In this document: piece by piece, positions 44,856-54,988 of the stretch
How positions within the stretch are numbered: the stretch's first letter is position 1
Layout of the letters: each line of letters starts with the position of its first letter
NCBI GenBank assembly: GCA_028274465.1
Contig: CM051457.1
Span: 55,526,425 to 55,590,424, forward strand
Source: Plantago ovata
Lineage: Eukaryota; Streptophyta; Magnoliopsida; Lamiales; Plantaginaceae
Length of the DNA stretch: 64,000 bases
Direction: 5' to 3'
Position numbers and translations under genes: made by a program
Notes under the pieces: generated by a model
What the model saw: the letters and a program-made list of their open reading frames with translations, nothing else
Told to the model about the DNA's origin: nothing
The model's database searches: none

Positions 44856-45958
44856 GGGGAGCGATGAAGTCGAGATTTCGCACCTCCAATTTGCCTATGA
44901 TACAATCTTCTTATGAGAGGCGTTGGAATCCAATACTGTGGTTCTTAAAAGCGTGTTGAGATGGTTTGAATGCGCATCGGGATTAAAGTTTAACTTTAGT
45001 AAAAGCTGTCCTATGGGAGTTGGTGTAGACGATTCGTTGATTTCTTCTTGGGCGTCGAAATTGAATTACATTAAAGGAAGTTGTCCTTTTACCTATTTGG
45101 ATAAGGACAATTTCAAAGTACGTGGAAGGTTGTCGTGAATAAAGTGGAGAGAAGACTACAAAGATGGGAAAATAAATTTTTATCATTTGGCGGAAGAATT
45201 GTGCTACTAAAATCGGTGGTGGGATCTTTGCCGTTATACTTTCTCTCTTTTTTTCCTTGAACCCTCTGCAATTATTCATGAGATCCTTTCTTTGCAACGA
45301 TATTTTCTTTGGGGTTCTAACTGTGGTGGGGAAAAAGGTTGCTTGGGTGAGTTGGGTGGGATGTGGTTTGTAAGCCGAAAGAGTGTGGGGGCTTAGGAAT
45401 TCGTGACTTGAAAATGTTTAATTTATCTTTGCTAGGCAAGTGGGTTTGGGGTTTGTTGAGCGAGTCTAATAATCTTTGGGTGCGGGTTATTCTTTCGAAA
45501 TATGGGACAATATGGGATAACATTTTGAGAGTGAGGGAGGGTAGATCTTGAAAAGCGCCTTGGTCGTGGTGGTGGTGGAATTGATTATGAAAAGTTTCTC
45601 TTTGTCCGTAGTTCTTCAATAATATCAAGAGGGGGCTGGGGGATGGGTTTAATTCGAAATTATGTTTGGATCCGTGGGTGGTTAACGGGGTAATTCTTCG
45701 TGAGCTTTTTCCAAGTCTTTATAATTCAAAGAAAAATAAGAATTGTTTGGTTGGTGAGCGTTTATCAAATGGTTTATCTTTTGATTGGCGAAGGAGGATT
45801 TTTAGAAGAGAAACACCTCTGGTCGCGGAGCTCAGTGACTAGTGTAACTCTTTTGTTCATGAAGGTTTCTTATCTGATAGGTGGATCTGGCTAGGGAATG
45901 ATTTTCGGCAGTACGCTGTTTGTGGTTGAAAGTGCAAAAGTTATACTATTGTAATCAA
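44856..45958 (+). mobile_element. L1-type LINE remnant
   Basis: The fragment of the reverse transcriptase and downstream region of a plant L1 element reads FAYDT (44890-44904) at the FADDT active-site position. A stretch like LRWFECASGLKFNFSKS follows, then WENKFLSFGGRIVLLKSVVGSLPLYFLS (about 45162-45250). A zf-RVT-like part reads CKPKECGGLGIRDLKMFNLSLLGKW (about 45370-45450). It has several stops and frame changes and lacks the 5' portion of the element. The second residue of the expected active-site FADD is Tyr, so it is dead. No poly-A tail is visible; E begins at its right end. Confidence 0.8.
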
Positions 45959-47576
45959 TGTTGAAATCAATGTGGTGCTGACATTGTTGATAACATTGAA
46001 TGTTCTGCACTTGGATTTTTATTTTCATTTTACCTTTATTCATTAATTTAATTAGTTCAACGATTGTGGTTTAAGTGTGATTGTTTTACAGATAAATCTA
46101 GATTTTAGGAAACTTGTAATTTTGATGAGCAATTAACCATGCTAAATTAAGTAAAGTCCAGTAACTAGTACTCTTAAGGTCCATAGGAATTTAGAATTTT
46201 AAGGACATTGTAAAAGAGAAACGTTGGTTGAAGACTTAGTGTAGGTACTAGTTAGGTTCTTAAGCTTGCTGATGATGTACGTTGTTTTTACAAACAATCT
46301 ATTGAAGACCTAGAACCTCTCAGAAAGTTAAAGATTCGAAGACTGAAGACTTAGAAGAATTTTGAGAAAGGTATCTACAAGGCACATGTTATCTCAGAAA
46401 GTGAGATTCTCAACAACAGCTTGCATAAGTGAAAATCTATATGAAAGAGTCGGTTGTGTTTACTGAAATTGAGACTGACCACTTGCTAATAACATATGTG
46501 ACCTACTTGCTGAAGAGTACTTGCGTTTTGGCTCCAACGTTCATATTTGAAATTGTTTGAAAGAGCATTAAAAGCAAAGTTATCACGCGAAGAACAAGAA
46601 GACAAATGAAGAGCGCTGCTGATAGTACAAGCAAGATAGTGATATCTTAAGGGACAAGCCTTAGAATTTAAAATTCAAACGGCTCCCTTGAGACACTATA
46701 AATAGAGGACATCAGGTTGAGTAGAAGGGCGTGTCAACAACGTGATCAAACTCTCACTTGTGCTTTAAACACTCAAATCCTTCTCTACTCTTTACTGCCT
46801 ATCGAAGACTTAATCTTGAAACAAAAGCTACTTGTGAAGAAGTAGAACATTAAAAGCTAAGAAATTAGTTAAGTGTTCTTTCTTCTAAACAAGAACAAGT
46901 CTTGACACCAGAAACAACAAACTTCCTTACTGCAAAGTATTACAAGTTGAGTTTCTTAAGATTACTTGTTATAGCTGCAAATTTATATTCAAGTCATCTC
47001 ATCCCAAACCTCTCTAACTGATAAACACCCTTATTCAGGCGTGGAATTCAGAGGGAACTAATCAAGCATAGTTTTGCTGATTAAGTGTCCTAAGTTTGGT
47101 GGAGAACAAGGTTACAGTTCTCTAGTTCAGGTTGGAAACAAGGCAAGGGTGCTTTGGTTTCTGAGAATCATTAGTGATAGGATTTGTAAGGAACCTCATA
47201 TCTTATCTTAGTGGATTCAGTCCTATAAAGGACAAAGTGGATTAGTTGAGGGATTACGCCACCCTAAGATACCACTATAAAAGTGTTTGTGTGATTTACA
47301 TTTCTGCAGTTATCTTTCAGCAAGTTACTTTGTTTTACACTGTTTATCTGCTTACTTGCTGAAACTAGCTTTTTGACAAAAGCACTTATTGTAAAAGACT
47401 TCCGCACTCTGTTTGTAAGCATCAGCAAACTTGTCACTAAAAAGTAACAAGCACTTGCTGAAAAAGTTAAGTACCAACAAACTCATTACTGAAAAGTAAT
47501 AAGTACTTGCTGAGAAAGTTTTAAAGACTATTCACCGCCCCCTCTAGTCTTTACTTGTTGTCTTAAGGGACCAACA
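45959..47576 (+). repeat. 5' LTR of element E
   Basis: The LTR is about 1618 bp, TGTTGAAATC to GGGACCAACA. A TATA box CTATAAATAG lies near 46697, followed by a transcribed part matching the D LTR. The left end is assigned from the TGTTGA start where LINE sequence stops; a few bases of uncertainty remain. Confidence 0.7.
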
Positions 47577-47684
47577 AGTGGTATTAGAGGTGGAGGTTCT
47601 TTAACCTTCAGCACTGAACCTAGATCCCCTTAGGGGCTTTCCATAAATCACTTTCACTTGATCAGTTTGGTAGTTGTTGACAGA

Positions 47685-48951
47685 ATGTCTCCATTGCTGA
47701 AGCTGGAAAACTATGAGAAATGGCGAAACAACATGATGCTACATCTTGAGGCCATTAGCGATGAGATGGTGGCTGTCATAAACGACAGTCCAATCAAGAT
47801 CACTAAAGTTGAGAGAAGTTTTCCTCATAAAACCACAGATACTGCTGGAAATGAAACTGTCTTAGGTGAACCGGTCGACACAATCGTACCAAAACCAAGA
47901 GAGGAATGGACTTCTTATGAAACCAAGATATTCTGTCTTGATGGCCAAGCAAGAAACATCATTATTCGATCAACTCCAGACACCATACAGTGCAAACTAT
48001 GGGGAACTAAAACTGCTAAGGAAGTTTGGAAAATGGTTCAAGATCTTTGTGTTGGATCTGACAAAACCAAGGAAAACAAACTCGAAGTGCTAAAGTTGAA
48101 GTTTCAAAACTTCAAACAAGGTGCCACTGAGTCAATGGAAGACTTGGGATTTCAGATTCACAACTCTTGTGAGTAAAATGGCTGCCTTAGGTGTTGGAAA
48201 CTTCTAATCGAATTCTGAGAAGGTGAAAACCATTATCAGAAGTTTTGATCAAGAATGGCCACGCTCAAAACTTCTACTACAATCAAGGGATGCCAAATAT
48301 AACTCCAACTGAGTTGTTCTCTCACCTTGCTACTGTCAACTATGAGACAAAGCAAAGAGAAAGTATGTTTGCTGAAAAATCGCAAAACATTGCTCTTGCT
48401 GCCAAGCAAGCCTTCACCTTCTCAAAAAATGAAGAGTGACAAAGAACTTTCTGATGAAAATGCTCTTGTAGTTAGAAACATGAAGAAGTTCATCAGTAAG
48501 GAACTTGAAAGGTGAAAAGCAAAAGAGAAGCTGAAAAAGCATCTTGGTAATAGCTACCATAAGTACAAGAATGAAGCTAGCTCGCTGAACAAGCAAGCTC
48601 AGCAAGCAAATTCTTCTGAAGAACCAGCAGTTGGCAATGATCTTTGCTTTTATTGCAAAAAGCTTGGACACTTCAAAGCAAACTGTCGTTTGCTGAAAGG
48701 AAGTCTGCTGAAAAGAAGAAGAAGTACAAAAAGGCTTTGATTGCTGAAGAAAAGAAGAAGCTTCAAGCAAAAATCGATGCCCTTTGCCTTGAAACAAGCT
48801 CTGAAGACAGTGACGTAGAAAGTTCAGACACTGAAGAAGAATAAGCTACATTGGACGTAGAGATAGGCAAAGAAGTTTGTGGAATTTCCATGGAAGCTTA
48901 CCCAGATGTGTCAAATTACGAGTTCTGCCTCATGGCCGATCAGGTAATTTC
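47685..48951 (+). pseudogene. gag region of element E
   Basis: Same domain order as D gag: PLLKLENYEKWRNNM start, LDGQARNIIIRSTPDT core, LKLKFQNFKQG, a zinc-knuckle region near 48640-48690, then an acidic Ser/Glu run. It is broken, with several breaks, and interrupted at 48952 by an H-family LTR. Confidence 0.75.
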
Positions 48952-51035
48952 TGTAAGAAAATATGGTCAGAGTTACCCCTAGGGTACGCAGTGGAATTTC
49001 AAAAATTTTCTTAACATGCAGGTTAATTGATGATGTATATAGCATATATATTAAACACGTTAATTAGAAGACTTACAATACTCCAAAGCAAGCACATGTA
49101 CCAAGTCTTCGTAATAGTCCGGTGAATCTTCTCCTTCGTCGAAGTCGAAGATATCTGCAATACTTTTATTATTTGCAAGACAATAAAATTTAGTTTCCAG
49201 CTCCTTGACCCTCAACCTTGGTATCCACGGATGAACAGCTTATCGGAAAGAATGCTAGGATATTCTTTGTGTGGCCAAGAACATGGGGTGGCGGTTTTCC
49301 TCCGGTAAGGGGTGGCGCGCGCGTGGCTAGTATGAGGTAGGGGAGAGCTTTTATTTTCTCTAAGAAAACTGGTAGATTAACTGTATGTCTGTGTCTGTCA
49401 AAAGCTCTCTAATAGTCTACTATATATAGTAGTCAATAGAAGCCTAAAGAATAATCAATTAGACTTCATAAAGGAATAAGAATCTAATTCTTATCGCACT
49501 AGGAAACCAATTCAAGTCTATATTCATTCCCAATCAAATTAAAACTCAATCAGGAAAATCTAACTTATCCCTTGACTTCTAATAGAGGAAGGAGTCGAAC
49601 TCCTTCACCTACTCCAGCTGCGCGCGCGCGCGTCCATGGGAGGTTAGGTGGGTCCCGATTTTGGGACCCACTTATAATTCTAAGGAAATTCAAACTCCAA
49701 GTAGATTTTTCCCATGTGCATATATTAATTCTAAATTAACATACCCTTTCAAATCAAACCTCTATTATATTTCTAAAATATAATCTTTAATTGTATTTAC
49801 ATGAAATACAATTAATCACCCAATTCAATTAATAATTCCAAATCATTAATTGAGCCACAAATTATTATAATTAATTCCAAATCAATTAAAATCCATCAAT
49901 CACAATTAATTCTAAATTAATTGCGATTCCATCTTCAAGAATATTCGGATAAGCTGAATCACCACATAGTGTGACCCATAGGGGCTCATTGTATTAAGCA
50001 AGTCCTAGACTAGGCAAAATGGAATTCCTAGACGGTTCCATTTGCACTATTAATACATGAGGACGTTTGAGAGGTTTCTCAAAGCAAACCCATTCGTTGT
50101 GAAGTCTGTTGCGCTCAACGCGGCGTTGGTAACGTCCCTTCATCTGACTGATTCGAATGCATCTAGGAACGATGAAGTGTCTATCCCAATAATACATCCA
50201 CGGGCGTCTTCAGTGAGTTGCATGGTGAATCCAATATCTATTATGACTATCATAATAATATTGATACGCTGGCCAGAGGTTTTACCAATCACAACTATGA
50301 ACGACTATGAGCAGTACTCTCCTGTGCTACACATGAGAGATGAATCCTTCACAGAATCACTTATCATCCCCATTTGTATATAGCCATAATCCTGGATCGT
50401 GTCTTGGGTCAACTGCTTATTCAGAGCTGACATCGACGGGTCCACCAAGGATATGGGGCAACAAATGTGATGACAAAGTCCTGTAAGTCCAAAGGACGAT
50501 TGGCATCACTTCGACAACTTACCGGTTCCCATAGACACTTCGGTGTAGAGTATACATCGATGGGAGTTTCCGGTGGGTACTTCCATTGTTCGGTAATCAC
50601 CCTTCGAACAACTATGCGTAGTTATGGGAACGTTTCTTGATTGTCCAACAATCCGTTCCGTGGCCGTGGGATCGGCTCACACTTGCTCTAACAAGTATAA
50701 CCTCCACGCATACTAGTCTCGGTTGGTTCATTCTGACCCCTACATCCGAGATGAACCTCGACTAGGGAGAGTTTGGGATAGATGATAACTCACATAGCTC
50801 CCACTATCTGTGTGATCGGTCATCTCTCCGAGGGGACATGTTTAATATCAATACAGACAGGAATAGAGATATGACATGCTGTATGCCTGGTGTAATATAA
50901 ATGTGAAAACGATACTCAATAGTCAAACAACAAACATATATTATATTACGTTGACCTGTGTAATAGTACATATATGCCCTTAATAAGGGCTGCATGCCCT
51001 TAATAAAGACTGTGTCTAGGACATATACACTATCA
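48952..51035 (-). repeat. Complete H-family LTR with unmatched flanks (G2)
   Basis: A 2084-bp LTR on the minus strand, from TGTAAGAAAATA to CACTATCA, with no internal sequence. The left flank is gag of Copia E (ATTTC) and the right flank is Athila-like gag (TGATC on the plus strand). The flanks are not a target duplication and come from different host elements, so this is a recombinant solo LTR. The hairpin GTGGGTCCC...GGGACCCAC is at 49648-49671 beside a (CG)n run. Confidence 0.85.
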
Positions 51036-51320
51036 TGATCAACCATCTTTTGCAAGTTCTCCATCAATTGAGCCGACTTCGACTTCGGTTGCTCTTTCGG
51101 AGCGGGGTTTTCGTAGTGATCATTACCATCAAGGTGGATTTGGAGAAGAGGGTTCCGAAACAATCAAGGATATGCATCGGCTAGCCAAACTTATGGCCCC
51201 AACCAAGACGTAGTAGGCTAAATTATGGTAATGATTGTTCTGCGAAAACCCCGCTCCGAAAGAGCAACCGAAGTCGAAGTCGGCTCAATTGATGAAGAAC
51301 TTGCAAAAGATGGTTGATCA

Positions 51321-53398
51321 TGATAGTGTATATGTCCTAGAGATAGTCCTTATTAAGGGCATGGAGCCCTTATAGAGGGCATATATGTACTATTACACAA
51401 GTCAACATAATATAATATATGTTTGGTGCTTTTACTATTGAGTATCGCTTACATATTTATATTACACCAGGCATGCAACATGTCATATCTCTATTACTGT
51501 CTGTATTGATATTAAACATGTCCCCTCGGATAGATGACCGATCACACAGATAGTGGGAGCTATGTGAGTTATCATCTATCCCAAACTCTCCTTAGTCGAG
51601 GTTCATCTCGGATGTAGGGGTCTGAATGAACCAGACGAGACTAGTATGCGTGGAGGTTATACTTGTTGGAGCAAGTGTGAGCCGATCCCACGGCCACGGA
51701 ACGGATTCTTGGACAATCAAGAAACGTTCCCATAATTGTGCATAGTTGTTTGAAGAAGGATTATCAAACAATGGAAGTACCCACCGGACACTCCCATCGA
51801 TGTATATTCTACACCGAAGAGTCTATGGGAACCTGTAAGTTGTCGAAGTGATGCCAGTCGTCCTTTGTACTTACAGGACTTTATCATCACATTTGTTGCC
51901 CCATATCCTTGGTGGACCCGTCGATGTCAGCTCTGAATAAGCAGTTGACCTAAGACACGATCCAGGATTATGGCTACATACAAATGGGGATGATAAGTGA
52001 TTCTGTGAAGGATTCATCTCTCAAGTGTAGCACAGGAGAGTACTGCTCATAGTCTGCATAGTTGTGTTGGTAAAGTCACTGGCCAGTGCAAATGATATAT
52101 TATGATGGTCATAAGTATATCTTAACCAATCAACTCCCTGAGACACCCGTGGATGTATTATTGGGATAGACACTTCATCGATCCTAGATACATTCGAGCA
52201 AGTCAGATGAAGGGACGTTACCATCGCCGCGTTGAGCGCAACAGACTTCGCAACGAAAGGGTTAGCTTTGAGAAATCTCTCAAACGTCCTCATGCATTAA
52301 TATTGCAAATGGAACCGTCTAGGAATTCCATGTTGCCTAGTCTAGGACTTGCTTAATACGATGAGGCCCTATGGGTCACACTATGTGGTGATTCAGCCTA
52401 TCAGAATATCCTTGAAGATGTAATCGCAATTAATTTGGAATTAATTGTGATTGATGGATTATAATTGATTTGGAATTAATTATAATATTTGGTGGCTCAA
52501 TTAATGATTTGGAATTATTAATTGAATTGGCTAATTAATTGTATTTTATGTAAATACAATTAAAGATTATATTTTGGAAATATAATAGAGGTTTGATTTG
52601 AAAGGATATGTTAATTTAGAATTAACATACGCACATGGCAAAATCTACTTGGAGTTTGAATTGCCTTAGAACTATAAGTGGGTCCCAAAATCGGGACCCA
52701 CCTACTGTCCCTGGGAGAGCGCGGGCGCGCGCATAGATGAGATAGGGGAAGGAGTTCGACTCCTTCCTCTATTAGAAGTCCAAGGGATAAGTTAGATTTT
52801 CCTGATTGAGTTTTTATTTGATTGGGAATGAATCTAGACTTGATATTGGTTTCCCAGTGCGAAAAGAATTAGATTCTTATTCCTTTACGAAGTCTAATTG
52901 CTTATGCTTTAGGCTTCTATTAACTACTATATATAGTAGACTATTAGAGAGCTTTTGACATAGACTTTCACAGTTATTCTACCCAGTTTCTCTTAGAGAA
53001 AATAAAAAGCTCTCCCCTCCTCTACAAGACACACGCGCGCGCGCCACCTCACTGGAGGAATTGCCGCCCCGTCTTCTTGGTCACACAAAGAATGTCCTAG
53101 CATTCTTCCGATAGGCTGTTCATCCGTGGATACCAAGGTTGAGGTTCTAGGAGCTGGAAACTAACTCTTATTGTCTTGCAGATAATCAGAGTATTGTAGA
53201 TATCTTCGACTTCGGCGAAGGAGGAGATACACCGGATTATTACGAAGACTTGGAAGCTGCTTTGGAAGTAAGGTTAGTCTTCTAATTGACGTGTTTATAT
53301 ATATACGACATATACATAATCAATTAACCTGTATGTTAAGGAAATTTTTGAAATTCCGCTGCGTACCCTAGGGGTAACTCTGACCGTATTTTCTTACA
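51321..53398 (+). repeat. 5' LTR of element H
   Basis: The LTR is 2078 bp, TGATAGTGTATATG to TTTTCTTACA. It contains a GTGGGTCCC...GGGACCCAC hairpin (52678-52701), an adjacent (CG)n run, an AT-rich palindromic zone (about 52425-52560) and TATA-like CTACTATATATAGTAG near 52924. It forms most of the right arm of the inverted repeat. Confidence 0.92.
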
Positions 53399-53399
53399 G

Positions 53400-53411
53400 T
53401 GGTATCAGAGC
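53400..53411 (+). other. Primer binding site of element H
   Basis: TGGTATCAGAGC begins 2 bp after the LTR end and is complementary to the 3' end of initiator methionine tRNA. Confidence 0.88.
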
Positions 53412-53550
53412 GAGGTTAATTGATTACGTATATACGTATATATATTGTATGACTTTGTAGATATGTGGATGCAATTGATTCTATGATTATATAAATTTAG
53501 AATTTATATTTTAAAAAAAAAATAAAAAAATTATTATATATATTTATTTT

Positions 53551-53770
53551 GACCGCCGGACTGCCTGCGCGACGCAGGCTGCGGCCTGCGGCACCGCAGG
53601 CGCTGTCTCCGCGGCGCAGTCTCTAGGCGCCTGCGGGACGCAGGCACTCGCGCCTGCGGACGCGGGCGCCCGTGCGCCTGGGGCATCGGGCGCCTGCGCC
53701 CGTGCCTGCGTGCCGCGGGCGCCGGTCGCCCGGGGCCGCAGGCACCGTGCGGACGGGACTAGGTCCCGTC
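53551..53770 (+). repeat. GC-rich block of CTGCG/CGCAGG repeats in the H leader
   Basis: About 200 bp of very GC-rich DNA made of intermixed GCCTGCG and CGCAGGC units lies in an otherwise AT-rich leader. It ends in the hairpin GACGGGAC-TAG-GTCCCGTC (53752-53770). The units are mutual complements, so the block should fold strongly in RNA. No reading frame is credible. Confidence 0.75.
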
Positions 53771-54273
53771 ACATGTTTTAATAAATATATATAGTTTTTT
53801 CGGGTTGGACCCAAAATTGAATTTTGAAAATTTTGAGGATTCAATCTTATATTTGGAATATAAATCTGATTTAATTGTAATTGTTTTTAGCTAGAGGGGT
53901 TAAATAATTAATTAGTATAAAGTTAAAGGGCTTATTTGTAATTTATCAATTTATTGTTTATTGCAAACTAGTCCTTCTACTTTTGAATTTTAGATTTAAC
54001 ACTTCCAAGGTTTCAAAAATTACAATTAAGTCCTTCGGGTTTTCAAAAATTGCTACTTGGTCAATAGAATTTTTGATTTTTCAATCTAGTCCAAATTTTC
54101 AATTATTTCATAGAGATTATAAGTATGGGATTATAATTTTCATAATGAAATTATGAAGTCATTTGTCATCCACATAGGCTACTACTTGTTTCATATGCTC
54201 GATATGCTATTGTTTGACAATGCATGTTTAAATACCAAGTATTTTACTTTCCGTTCGACCGCTATGCATGCGA

Positions 54274-54440
54274 GGGTAGGCGGCGCCCTCTTAAATGCCG
54301 GACCGCGTATTTATGTATGGGTAGGCGGCACCAATTATGTGCTTGACCGCGTTTAGAACTACAATGGATAGGCGACATCCATTACGTGTAGACCGCTCAT
54401 GCATGATGGGTAGGCGGCGCCCTTATATGTTTGTAGATGA
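54274..54440 (+). repeat. Four degenerate 42-47 bp tandem units in the H leader
   Basis: Each unit opens with GGRTAGGCGRC and contains a GACCGC-type block before the next unit. They are diverged from one another, so the array predates this insertion. Confidence 0.7.
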
Positions 54441-54486
54441 CTGATAACAACCCTCAAGCTACAAGCCCCAACCAATATAAGTACAG

Positions 54487-54488
<2 letters not shown>

Positions 54489-54524
<36 letters not shown>
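54489..54524 (+). repeat. (AT)n microsatellite
   Basis: About 18 uninterrupted AT units lie in the H leader. Confidence 0.95.
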
Positions 54525-54528
<4 letters not shown>

Positions 54529-54988
54529 TTCTGAGATGCTTTCCATAGGGTGCTTTAATTCTGAACTTTCATTGCGTTTTCTTGTATTGGCAACCTCGTC
54601 TTACAGACTCGCAGTGATCGTCAGATTAGAGTAAGCCTATGGTTATGACTTACTGCATATTGTATCTAGCGACTTCGATAGGTACAGTATGAGGGCATCG
54701 GGTTAAATTAGATTTAATAACCAAGAGTTGCGTGACACAATTGGATAGTCCTACCGGTCATATTTTGTTATGCGACCAGCCCCCTTTGGAGTATAGCATA
54801 GTATGGATTTGGATCTTGGCCACTACGGTAACTTGTTGGACATTACCCGTATGTTTGTTGTGGCGGCAAGCATATGTAAAAATAGTGGGAGCTAAACAGC
54901 TAAAGGACCTTGTATCTCGCTCCGTGCTGTCTTAGAGAAGCAAATTTGGACCGGACCAAACTTCCTAGATTGGATCAGGAATATACGT

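Larger units (their letters stand above)
45959..48951 (+). mobile_element. SIRE-like Copia element E, 5' part
   Basis: E has a complete 5' LTR (45959-47576), a primer-site region at about 47579-47590, and gag up to 48951. There it stops exactly at the end of an H-family LTR. It is closely related to D across LTR, leader and gag. Pol and the 3' LTR are not in the window. It is broken, with several breaks in gag. Confidence 0.8.
48952..53398. repeat. 4.4-kb inverted repeat, arms about 2.18 kb
   Basis: The left arm (48952-51127) is an H-family LTR on the minus strand plus about 92 bp of Athila-like gag. The right arm (51224-53398) is the same gag segment plus the H 5' LTR on the plus strand. 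The spacer is 51128-51223, also gag. In both arms the LTR joins gag at the same base (GGTTGATCA|TGATAG), so the arms derive from one insertion event that was copied in inverted form. Confidence 0.85.
53771..54988 (+). other. Remaining leader of element H
   Basis: No gene is seen. The AT-rich part to about 54175 matches the remnant at 44500-44855. It then holds four degenerate GGGTAGGCGGC units starting near 54274, 54319, 54366 and 54408 (spacing 42-47 bp) and an (AT)n run at 54489-54524. Unplaced sequence leads up to gag. Confidence 0.65.

Noticed and set aside
48952-51035. Ordinary solo LTR from recombination between the two ends of one element
   Set aside because: The flanking 5-mers differ and belong to different host elements, so a simple intra-element event does not explain it.
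52021-52356. Short conserved frames in the H-family LTR on both strands (also near 41732-42022, 49994-50383 and 60068-60280)
   Set aside because: They recur only because the LTR recurs, are not consistently kept open, and show no domain.
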